The translations under genes were made by a program, and so were the position numbers. The notes below the pieces were generated by a model. It searched no databases. It was not told the DNA's origin and saw only the letters and a program-made list of their open reading frames with translations. A DNA stretch of 64,000 nucleotides from Apophysomyces variabilis (Eukaryota; Mucoromycota; Mucoromycetes; Mucorales; Mucoraceae): the NCBI GenBank assembly GCA_002749535.1, contig MZZL01000076.1, positions 211,810 to 275,809 on the forward strand. Direction: 5' to 3'. This document shows, in pieces, positions 21,932 through 32,100 of this stretch; positions within the stretch are counted from its first letter, which is position 1, and every line of letters begins with the position of its first letter.

Positions 21932-22037
21932 CTTTGGGACTTTGCGGGTTCTGTTGAGTATGCTCTCTTTTAGACGTTCTTACCNTTTGGGACTTTGCGG
22001 GTTCTGTTGAGTATGCTCTCTTTTAAACGTTCTTACC
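21932..22037. other. Assembly join: single N between two copies of a 52-bp sequence
   Basis: An N at 21985 is flanked by the same sequence on each side (TTTGGGACTTTGCGGG ... CGTTCTTACC), with one G/A difference. This is probably an artefact of scaffolding or read overlap rather than a biological tandem repeat. It lies in the untranslated 3' part of the MULE-OTU element. Confidence 0.8.
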
Positions 22038-22249
22038 ATTGTATTTTATATTTGTTTGTGTTCTGCAGGTATTGTCCACTTTCCTAAGCTTTTCCTTTCT
22101 TTTGGTACTTTTGTGTGCTATGCTACTGCTGCTCCCATTTTTAGGTAATTTTTTTTCTATTTCTCTCTCTCTATTTTTTTTTTGAACAGTCATATATACT
22201 ACTATATGGTACTGTCTTTTCTTTTGGTGTTCTGCTTTTTGGGCAATCT

Positions 22250-22536
22250 CTTTTTTCGGGCACTCTCACTTATGGGCACTCTTCTTTCAGACACTCCCAC
22301 TCTTCAAATAATTTTATTTTGATTGTTAGCATATTGTTTTCATACAGTGTCATATATAGTAATATTGGTAATATCTTTTTTGGCGTACTGTTGGTCATTG
22401 GGACACTCTTCTTTTGGGCACTCCCAGCTTTTGGGCACTCCGCGTTTGCCGGACATTCGTATGTTCCCCGGCACTCACTGACTCGACTGATAGCGGAGCC
22501 TAAATTATTGGGGGAAGAGTGCCCGTAGTAATTCCC
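22250..22536 (-). repeat. Right TIR of MULE-OTU
   Basis: Inverted copy of the left TIR, ending GTAGTAATTCCC immediately before the target duplication TAACAGTT. The sequence from the end of the gene (21669) to here is otherwise AT-rich and non-coding. Confidence 0.85.
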
Positions 22537-25154
22537 TAACAGTTCAATCATACCTTTCCTCCATTATCACGGTAATCCTCAAGATGATCCATCAACACAT
22601 TGTATCCAATGACTGTACTTGATAGAGAAGGATACTGTTCACCACCAAGTATTCTTGTCAGTTCAGAAAATGGTTTCAGCAACGTGTGGAGCTCTTGTAG
22701 GACTTGCCATTCTCGTTCGCTTAGATGGTATGATTCCAGCTCCGGAATGCTACTGCAGGTCATGTTGTAAGCACGGCGCATTTCCATTGCCCATTCAATC
22801 ATAGCATAAGTGGAATTCCAGCGGGTTTTAACGTCAAGAATGAGCTCCTTCACCACTGTTTGGTTTTCATTCGTTTCATTTGCATCTTACATTTCTAGGG
22901 TTGAGCTTCCTTTTTGGATGGCTTTGCCACAGTCGCGATAGTGCTCAAGTCGTTGTGGGGAGGAGCGAATCTTATTAACACCATTTCGCAAGTGACGTAA
23001 TATGGCACCTTTAAACAAAGGTTTTGAGAAATTTTGTAAGATACATGAAAGCTAAGCGAGACTTACCTGGGTGGTCCTGTTCGGAAGGATCAATAATAGG
23101 ATTGCTATTGTTCATCTCTTGGTTGTCATCTTCAGGAGCATCAGCGCCAAGAGCATCACCAATGATTGCTTGCACGGATAAGTTCATGACGTGGGCAATA
23201 CAGGGAATACGGTTTTGATCTGCTTGGAAAATGTTGGAAGATACTTCTTCTTCAATTCTCTTAGCCATCGCGATCATGTTGCTAGCATTGTTGGTAGTAA
23301 TAAAAAAAGGTTTTTTGTCAAGATCCAAACTCTTCAAGAGATTCACGAAAACTGTTCCCATGTTATCTGCGCTGTGTGTACCAGACAATGGCTCAAAACC
23401 GATGATAACTGTTTTTTGCGTCCAATTTTCATCTATCCAATGTGCTGTGACACCAAGAAATGCATCTCTCCATTCACTTGTCCATGCATCCAGTGTATAT
23501 GAAATATATGGCTGCTGTCTAAGAAGGTCGATGATTTGAGTAAGATAAAGCGCATAGGCTTGATCAAGATCGCGGCGGATTGTTTTCGCACTGGGAAGTA
23601 AAAGCTGTCGTTCATTGGGTGCCATGCGAGCAAGATACAGCAGCTTCTGGAACGCAGGGTTCTCCACGGCATTAAAAGGCAAAGCGGCAGAAACCAGATA
23701 ATCAAGCAGTGTATTGCGAAAAAGATCTTGGGTGAACTTTGAATTGATTGTTGATGAATGAATGACAAAGTTATCCATGATTCCAGTGGTTTTGTTATGG
23801 ATACCCGCCTTTGTGGAGTCGCTATTGAGATTATGTGCTGCTTTCAAATGGTACATGATGTTGCTAGTTGTGGAGCCGACTTTCTTATATCGTTCATTGC
23901 ATATACCGCCTGATGGATATTGGTATTGACAGCGGTAATAGTTGATACCTGTCTTTGAATCTTTTTCAACTACGACCCATTCATTTCCATATACCCAGCT
24001 TGTTTTTGACCTCTTGCGCTTGGTGGAAGGAACAGTAACCATAGTGGATGAAGTATCTTCTTCCACTTCCTCATCAGTAATAGACGTATGTTCCAACATA
24101 AGATCTTCAGAGGACGGATACGATTGTACCAAAGAGCGAGCAGGCATTGAAAACTCTATGGTTTGATCCTACAGGTTTTACGGCAATGCAATGATTTAGT
24201 ATAAAATGTTACATCATAACAATAGATATACACTTACAGTAGCATGAGCGAATTCAGTGCGTCTTCTTTGCTGAGAAGTGGAGGATTCAGGTATGTCAGA
24301 CATGATATAATATCGATAATAAAGTGAAATGGGTTTCTATTTCTGCTCTTATTTTATATTATGGTGATTCGGTCTAAAGGAATTAAACGCTCATTCAGTT
24401 TAAAGGAGCTAAACGATCGTTCGGTCTAAAGGATTTAACGGTTGCTCTGTCAAATGACAATATTGATTCTTCAGACTTAATGAACCATTGATCATTCGGC
24501 GTATAGGAGATAAGATATTGAAAGCAAACTTAGCGTCGCCATTTAAACAATAATACGTTCGGCTGACAGGACTTAAACAATGCCATAACGCGTCTTTAAA
24601 GGAACGCCGCTTTAAATATTTAGCTTACGCAAAAAAAAAGCAAAACTTTTTCGTTTTGCAATTGAACAAAAGCATGCTGTTTGGAAGCGACCGATTTTTT
24701 ATTATCAATAAACGTCCTGTTTCCTTTTTCTTTTCGCTCATTGTACAGACAATGTGTTTGCGCATTGCGTACTAATTCTTTTAGAAGACATTTTATGTTT
24801 GCGTATTTAAGGGCTTTTTTTCAACGCTACTACAACATGTCGCATTCTGACATCCCATTTGTCACACTATTTTGTCCACGCACAATATCATACTTTAGTG
24901 CTACGTCATCATACTTTTGTCATCTCTAACAGTGTTTTCTGCGGCACTGACATCTGAATTGCTTCACTCCGTACGGAATAGAAAATCTCTCTTCGCGAAT
25001 TCAAGCTAATTCACAGTTAATATAAAGTTCATATATGTATGCTTTGGCATTTCGCATAACCGTGCTAACGACAATTCCTTTGCAACATTAAATGCTTCTA
25101 TGCTGCGATTGATGCAAAACTGAGTAAATCCTTGTGCGTTGATTGAGTAATTCT

Positions 25155-25351
25155 ACAAATGACGCGAATGAATATGAATGAAGCTAGAATATTCGTTTAT
25201 TGTTCGAATGACGCTAGGAATATTCGAATAACTATTCGAATAAGAAATCTATATTCGTATTCATTCGTCAACTATAGGTCTTTGCTCGTATTCGTTCGTT
25301 GATGAGCGAATACGAACAAATATGAATAAACGAATATTTTGCCGATCCCTA
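25155..25351. repeat. GAATATTCG subterminal array (right end of hAT 2)
   Basis: Counterpart of 16780-16960: many ATTCGAATA / GAATATTCG motifs up to the terminal GCCGATCCCTA. The stretch 24304-25154 between the gene start and this array contains the presumed promoter and no recognisable gene. Confidence 0.6.
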
Positions 25352-25649
25352 GTTGGTCTTCCTTTTCTTCTCTGGTTGAGAACTAGCATCAACTGATGCC
25401 AAAGATTTACCAGCAACGGATTCTTGAGTAATAGACTTGGTTTCAGTGTTATCTTCTAAGACCAGAGACATGGATGATTCTGCACGATGAAGCAATGGTG
25501 AGGATCTGATATTCATATTAATATCTTCAGCATACTATAAGGTAAGATTACAGAATGGTAAGGGTCATGTAGAACGTATAGATAAAGCAATGTACCTGGG
25601 CGCTAGAAGAACCTTGGGTAAATGTAGAAGACTGAGATTGAAAGTTCAT
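25352..25649 (-). pseudogene. Truncated N-terminus of another hAT-type gene
   Basis: ATG at 25649 (MNFQSQSSTFTQGSSSAQ), a GT-AG intron (25536-25595), then an exon to 25352 ending in SQPEKKRKT, directly at the end of hAT 2. The Ser-rich opening, early first intron and KRK-type basic stretch resemble the N-terminus of the hAT 2 transposase. It is likely the 5' end of a further hAT gene cut off by the hAT 2 insertion. The downstream half was not found at the other flank (16640-16769). Confidence 0.45.
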
Positions 25650-26867
25650 AATGAATAAAAAGGATGAAGATAAATACGATTGATCGCAGTGAATGATATA
25701 AACATCTTTTTAACCAGCCTGTATTTATATCTTTTGCTATCGATTGCTGACATTAATTCTTATGCAAAAAGATCGGTTATACAGTAAGATCTTAGGCTTA
25801 ATAAGACACCGATTGTCTAATGGAAGTTAAATCATTTAGGAAATAATTCATTGCCAGAAAGGAGTTAATCATATACTGAGAAGTTAATGCGTCAGCATAA
25901 AATTTAATCACCAGCAGAGAACAATAACTTCAGCCTGCTGTCTTTCAATCGGTCATGAATAACACCTTCATACTTCAACAAGAAGTTAAATCCCTCAGCA
26001 TAAGATTGATTGCTTCAGCCCGCTGTCTTTCAATCGATCGTGAATAACACTTTCATACTTCAACAAGAAGTTAAATCCCTCAGCATAAAAGTGATTACTT
26101 CAGCTCGCTGTCTTTGAATCATGATAAAGTAAGTACAATCAAACTGTATTACTAAGGCGACAAACTAACTTTGTACTCTTAAAGCTTATACAGTACAGAC
26201 TTACCGTTGAGGCTGGTTATGACGGTCACTGATGAGAAAACTTTCGCAAAGTGGTGGACGAGCACTTTCTGGCTTTTACCACTGTCCATTCTATAGCCTT
26301 TTTACGCACCATTACTCATTCCATTTCTTGATGCACCCAGAGAGAAACAGATTGCGCCATTCAAATGCATCAAACTAGTTAAATTTTCAATCAGCTAGAT
26401 GCAGTATATACTGCCAGAACGAATAACTTTATCCGTTTCTTTTTTTTTTTACGTTTGATTACAAGTTCTTTGCCATTCCCAATTGACGCTCATTCTATGC
26501 TTTTCGTTTTCGTAAGAAAAATCCGACCACTCAACTCTTTCATACTTGCACAAAATATAGGCAGTGCATAAACGCGCGCACATTACCAAATGCTATTTCA
26601 ATAAAACCAAATCCCATTCAATAAAACCTTCGATATTATACACACCTTACTGCTTAACCAGTAGTTGTGTCATTGCACATCTGTTTTAAGATCATCGATA
26701 GTTAAACTAATTACTACAATACCATACAATAAAATCTGTTTGCTTGTTAAACTAAACCGGTGACAATATCTTCATTCTTTTATTCAGAACTGAAACGAGA
26801 ATAATATGGTCTATTACTTTAGTTAATAAACCTTGTAGTTACCCTCTCTTTTTACTACTAAATAAAC
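25650..26867. other. Non-coding stretch with a short duplicated segment
   Basis: No gene seen. A segment of about 65 bp around 25930-26000 is repeated at about 26005-26105 (CAGCCTGCTGTCTTTCAATCG / AATAACAC.TTCATACTTCAACAAGAAG units), and a CGCTGTCTTTGAATC partial copy follows. It probably belongs to the hAT remnant between 25352 and about 27060. Confidence 0.5.
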
Positions 26868-27060
26868 AATTTAACTCGAGTCAACTCGAGTCATTTTTTG
26901 CACTAATCGAATTAACTCGAGTCATTTTTTGCACTAATCGAATTAACTCGAGTCAAAAATAATTTAAGTCGAGTCAACTCGAGTTAGGTTTTATATCAAC
27001 TCGAGTCAGCTAAACTCGAGTCAACTCGACTCAAGTCATTAACTCGCGAGTCAAGTGGTG
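26868..27060. repeat. ACTCGAGT palindrome array
   Basis: About twelve copies or near-copies of the palindrome ACTCGAGT, often as AACTCGAGTCA or AACTCGAGTCAACTCGAGT, separated by short AT spacers including a duplicated unit CATTTTTTGCACTAATCGAATT. The position near the edge of a hAT remnant suggests subterminal transposase-binding sites. Confidence 0.65.
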
Positions 27061-27321
27061 AACCTTATTATGCAGTTCTTGGGAAATGTGAATGCACTAG
27101 TTTTGCTGTGGTAACTTAATTTTGTATACATGTCTACTACAGTAACAGCGTTTGGGGGGAGAGGAAAATGTAGTAATATAAGAAATTCTACCACCTGGGT
27201 GGAAAGTGGGTAGAACTAGAGATTCTACCATGTGGTGTAAAGGTGGTAGAATCACCCTTCAACCGCAGTGTAGTCTACTATATTACAGTGATTTAGAATA
27301 GAACTCAGATCCAAGGAAATG

Positions 27322-27468
27322 ACATGTGTAGGATATTTTCTGATTTAGGTTTTCTTTCTGGCAAAGATCAAACTTACTGAGGATCAAAGATAACAAAAGT
27401 AATAACGAATAAACAGATGATAATCTTTTATTACTAAGCAAATTTATAGATACTTATATTTTCTAAAA
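27322..27468 (-). repeat. Truncated LTR, gypsy-2 family
   Basis: The sequence follows the first 150 bp of the gypsy-2 LTR (TTCTGGCAAAGATCAAAC, AATAAACAGATGAT, TTACTAAGCAAATTTATAGAT) and is cut off where the next element begins. It is AT-shifted by transitions. The stretch 27061-27321 before it has short inverted TTCTACCACC motifs but no gene. Confidence 0.7.
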
Positions 27469-28647
27469 CTAGGGCTTGAAATGGGCGGGCCTTAACCGGT
27501 AGGATGACCTGAAGAAAACAAAAAAAAATTATTATGTTTACCCCTCTCCCTTTTTTCTGTTCCTTATTTTCTTTTTATTATTATTTCATATTTCATACTG
27601 GAATAAAAGTTGGAAAAGCTGTAAAGCTGACAAGAGAAGGATGGTACAAATGTTTTCTTAGAAAATAACTTATCCTCAGGTTAAAGGGGACTTTTCGGCA
27701 ATGTACACCACAATTTCTTTGCTACATACACGTCCTTTCTGATCCTCATCACTATACATCCTTAGCTTATCTTCCAATTCTATTCTGATCCAACCCTATT
27801 ATTAATCAACACTTTTACCTCTATCTCTATCCAACTGTATCTCAATTCAACCTTATTTCATTTGAATTTTATTTTTTTATCCAATCTTATTTCTGATTTA
27901 ATCTTTTTTTTTATCCAATTTTATTCTTGACTTCAACTTCCATTTTATTCAACCTTATTTGTATTCCTTTGTCTTTTTGTATTTTCAAACCAGTATAAAT
28001 ACCTCATTTTTTTTGTCAATAAAATGACAGGTTATTCGAAGTTTTTAAATCTTTACAAAGCAGCCTTATACTCACATCTGCGCCTCCGTTGGTTATTAAG
28101 ATACTATCGTTAACCAGAATTTACTTTGATTATTTTATTTTACGATCTATTGAAAGATCTTGTCATTTCTCTTTTACTCATTTTTACGCACCATAGTGAC
28201 GATCCAAATAGTACCTTAGGTATTTCCCTTAATGAAATCTACTAACGAAACATTTTCTTTTGTTTTTTACTTAGAAACTTATAAAGCTCTTTGCTACCTT
28301 CATCTTTTCTTTATTACAACTCACTTACGGTTTTGGTGTTTAACCAAGATACACACCTGGTGCGCACTTTTAAAAGACGATCAAGAATCTCTTTATTCAC
28401 TCTGCCGATCAACAACCCTTATTACTGCTCAAAATAATCCACGCCTTTACACCGGTCGGGTCATAACTGGGCCAAGATCTTAACCCGGAGCCCGGCACAC
28501 TAGGCCTATCACGCTAAGATGGGCCCATTGACCCGTGGGCCAAGTCGGGGGGGGGCTATATCAGGCGGGTCAATTTTATGGCCAGAAGCCGGCACTAATG
28601 CCCGCCCGGCAGACATCCGGTCAGGCCGGTCAAATTCCGAGCCCTAG
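27469..28647. mobile_element. Non-autonomous hAT-like element with GGGCC-rich ends
   Basis: Left end CTAGGGCTTGAAATGGGCGG and right end (reversed) CTAGGGCTCGGAAT, an imperfect inverted repeat. The last 200 bp is packed with GGCCC/GCCCGG/GGGCC motifs. The left end matches the proposed right terminus of the hAT at about 4067. No transposase motifs are visible inside, and no clear target duplication was found. Confidence 0.5.
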
Positions 28648-29119
28648 CTGATACTTTTATTCTTCTTCATTTGGTTTTATAAGAAGTCAATAAAAAACAG
28701 AATATGTAAAACATTATTGTTATCTTTAACAATGACAAAAAACGGCATTTATTAGAAAGATAGTTACATTGTAAAAAGAAAATAAAAAAAAAGAACGTAC
28801 TACATTAGTGCCTCACTAAACAGTTTGATCTAACAATATTATGTCATAATTAACTTAATTAGAAAACTAGTCTTTGTCACAGGCAATCCTTTAGCAATTT
28901 TGAACGTATAAAACATGTCTGATTCTGATAAGTTCCAGTCTTTACAGCTATTCCACAATATAGATATATAATATTAAACTTCTTCTTATTATAAGCACAG
29001 TAACAGATGTAATAGCTGTATAGTGAAAGTGACAGCACATAAAAGAAAGACAAAAGAAGGTATAAAACGAGTAAATAAACTGGTTCTATCATATCAACCA
29101 TTTATATAGAGCACCTAGA
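28648..29119. other. Spacer downstream of SMG1
   Basis: AT-rich 3' flank between the transposon cluster and the SMG1 stop codon. No gene or repeat recognised. Confidence 0.5.
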
Positions 29120-32100
29120 TTAAACCCAACTGGTCCAACCTTCGTACATTAGACTTAGGTTATCAGCTAAAGTCGCTTGTTCAATCGTTTTGGCAACCTA
29201 AAATTTCGCAAAATATTAATTGCAAAGAACTAATCTAAAATTAACACAACTATACCTGTTCCGCTACTGTCATTTTCTTTGGTATACCAAAATCCTTTCC
29301 CTCAAGCTTCGCTCGAATTCTTTGCATAATACGAAGCGCATGTGTATTAGGACGGGGTACAGCTGGCGTTACACAACTCGGCTTATCATCCTTTGCGCCA
29401 CGCTCAGGAGAATCATCACTTTGCCGGTAGGTAGATGCTTCACTAGGGTAGTCTTCAATATCGCCAGCATCCTCTTCCTGTGTCGGTTCATTGTCGTCGA
29501 TATTTTTTCGGGCAGTTTCCTCTAACTGAGTTTTACTATCCAGTCCAAATCCTTCTAATGTGCGAAGTGATATGAACAATCCATAAATCTCCTTTTTCAT
29601 TGAGTCAATGACTTCACGCTATACAAATATAATGAGAATCTGGCACATTATATGCTTCTACGTTACTTACCAGTTGTGAGCACGTCCAGGTGTTTTCCTT
29701 TGTTGTATCTTTGTTTGTTATTGACTGTAATTGATTCTCAATATTGGATATTTGACGTAACGCCGCCTAGAGATACTGTCAGGTTTGACTAAATATAATG
29801 CAATATAGGTATCCTACTCACCTTGGCACTCTCTTGCGCAGGCCTTAATTCGTTGTCTGCATCCATCTCTACCATTCCTACAAACTCTAACAGCGGAACT
29901 ATCCCGTCTGTTGGCGATTTGAACTCGGCTAAGAATTTGCTCAGACAAGTAAGTTGTTCTTTGACTTCATGTAATAACTCAGATGAAACATGAAACTAAG
30001 CAACTGTCAGAAGAGAGATTATCAACAAGCCAAAGGTACTTACCATAGCATCGGGATTTTGCGTAATATCCGCTGTATCGCTGATATCACAAAACAAATA
30101 AATAAATACATCCAACATTCAAGGCATTTCTTACTTAGAATGTATCATTCCGATCATTTGAAGATTTTCAGCGATTTCTTGTCCGAAAATCACAGCCTGA
30201 CTAAATCCATCACGGTGATTTTCTATATCTTGAGCGGTATGGTAGAATTTCATTAACGCTAGACACTATTATAAAATCGATCTTTAGCAAAGCCATACCA
30301 TGGCATGACCTTATTTTTTTTTACCTTATTCATCTCGTCATTTTCCATCGACTGCCATCGTTCTTTAACACCCATCCACTCAGGTATAGCATGCAACCCA
30401 TCTGCAATCTGTATATATGCGTCGTTAAGTGCTTGAATACCGGTTTTTAGGTCAAGCAGCTGTTCAACTCGACTTGACATTTGCATGACAAGCTAATACT
30501 GGATAAGTTATAGGTTATCTTGGCGTAGTTACCATACCTCGCATGGTATATATGGTTTTCTCTCTTGTATATAGGGTGTATTGAACCAGTGGAAAGGGGG
30601 AGTTGCTTCCAAATACCGAGAGCAATTTCTTTCGCTCCCTTTCTTAAGTTCATTCGCCTAGAAACGTGTTAAGCAAACGTATCCTCAACCTTTACAAAGA
30701 CATACCATATTCAGTATCGTTTCTTCGGCTGAATGCAAACATACACTCCGCAACAGGGCAACATATGCCTTAGCCTGACTTTGAAAACCGCCGCCAATAT
30801 CTGCTAGTTGGACATCCAAAAGTGACTGAAGTTTATTGCGAAGTACTACAATAACCGATGTCACCGAAGGAAGAAGGATAGTCGTAGTGAATGTCGAGCA
30901 GTATGTAACCAGTCTGTGACCGATAGCAGGATTTGAAGTTGTACCCCAGGCCATCACCGACGGACAAGCCCAAGCGCCTGATGGGACGAGCTTATATTGT
31001 TCGATCACCTCGAGTAGAATACCAAAAACAAGCTATCATGTCTTGTTACAGGCGAGGTTTAATAGCACAGATTCTTACCGTTTTCTTTAAGTGATAGCAT
31101 GATTCAATAGCCGTCTGCAGTTCTGGAATAGAATTATTATACTCAGATGCCAATCTCTACGATTTGCCAAGTTATGTTAACTCCTCCGACTTTCCATGAT
31201 AGAGCTTACTTCAACAGAAGCACACATCATATCAAGCTGTATAAATGGCGCTTGCATAATATCCCAAAGTTTTTGAATAGCGCTGTTCTTGTGGGACTTG
31301 ATTCTTGAGATCTAAAAAGATACTTAATACATGTTCCGAAAGCATTTACTCGTTACCCAGTCTTGCTGAGAAGTATTCTGCAAAAGGTTGAACATGTCGA
31401 TCACGACTTGGTGTTCCTGCTCGATATACTGAAATAGGGCAAATGAAAGTGAAAGGCATTCGTATTCTAATCGGTAAAGGGCGCAAGCAGTTGGTGCCAA
31501 TATCTCGAGAATTTCTTTTTCAATGACCTCTAGTTCGTTTCCAAGGTAGGCTAACAGCTTGTCAGTCATAAAGCAATGAACCGTTTTAACTTACAATGTA
31601 GTGGCCCAACGTGTTCTCCTAACTGCGCGCTTAGACCAACTAACCCGAAGCTATAACCTCGCATATAGCATCCGTAATAACAAAGCTCTTCTAACGAATC
31701 CAGCCCACTACCCACTGATTCTTCAGAGTAGACTCTGAATTCCTCTGCTGCTAATCGACGAAAACCGGCTTCCAGCGTTGACAGTGAATCAAGAAGACCT
31801 TCCATTGCAAAACAGGTACTTTCGTCTTTTGTATTTAGCAGCACCCGTTCCTTCTCTATCTGGGATCGGCGTTCTCCAGTAATAACTTGGCTCTGTGACA
31901 AAGTAGCCTGCACCTCAGAGATGTACTGCTGTGTCCCTTGCCAAAAATTAAACGCGCGATTCTCAATCTTTTGCAATGGTTGGCAATACGTCTCCTCTGT
32001 CAACAGATTCGAGGCTTCTTCTATCGCTTCTTTGACAAAGTTTTTGCGAACAACAGATTCAAGCAATCTTTCATATTTACGATAACAGTTTTGTTCAATC

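Larger units (their letters stand above)
17803..22536 (+). mobile_element. Mutator-like element with OTU protease domain (MULE-OTU)
   Basis: A 4734-bp element with long terminal inverted repeats (about 17803-18100 and 22250-22536) starting GGGAATTACTAC. It is flanked by an exact 8-bp duplication TAACAGTT at 17795-17802 and 22537-22544. The TIRs are rich in GAGTGCCC / GGGAGTGTCC motifs; the left TIR has an extra AGGCACTCCCTTC-type repeat unit. It carries one plus-strand gene (18639-21668). The insertion lies inside a predicted intron of the hAT 2 transposase gene, so it is younger than hAT 2. Confidence 0.92.
17214..24303 (-). pseudogene. BED-finger hAT transposase of hAT 2 (split, decayed)
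   Basis: Start ATG at 24303 (MSDIPESSTSQQRRR). An intron follows, and a long exon (about 24173-23100) carries a BED finger (WVYGNEWVVVEK, CQYQYPSGGICNERY, MYHLKAAHN) and a DDE core (YTLDAWTSEWRDAFLGVTAHW, FITTNNASNM, CIAHVMNLSVQ). After another intron, 22856-22559 gives LDVKTRWNSTYAM and LLKPFSELTRILGGEQ. The next intron contains the whole Mutator element. Coding resumes at 17756 (DCPVLRYRTEVAQNKL, SITTSLDPRTKFQWW) and runs to the dimerisation region (AEYIAEPRAVEDTNILEYW, YLSIPASSAPSKRCFS). In-frame stops lie at about 22890 (CAA-to-TAA type), about 17488, 17410 and 17310, again explained by C-to-T or G-to-A changes. It is presumed inactive. Confidence 0.8.
16770..25351 (-). mobile_element. 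hAT transposon 2, interrupted by a Mutator element
   Basis: Ends read TAGAGATCAGCAA (left, 16770) and, reversed, TAGGGATCGGCAA (right, ending 25351). Both are followed inward by arrays of GAATATTCG / ATTCGAATA motifs (about 16780-16960 and 25155-25340). Between them lies a minus-strand BED-hAT transposase gene split by the Mutator insertion 17803-22536. Subtracting that insertion and its duplication leaves about 3.84 kb, a normal hAT size. No convincing 8-bp target duplication is visible at the outer ends. Confidence 0.75.

Noticed and set aside
16762..25359. An 8-bp target duplication around hAT 2
   Set aside because: Left TTTGAGAT and right GTTGGTCT share only four of eight bases, no better than chance.
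26868..27060. CRISPR-like array at the ACTCGAGT repeats
   Set aside because: Repeats are short palindromes with irregular spacing and no unique spacers; the genome is eukaryotic.
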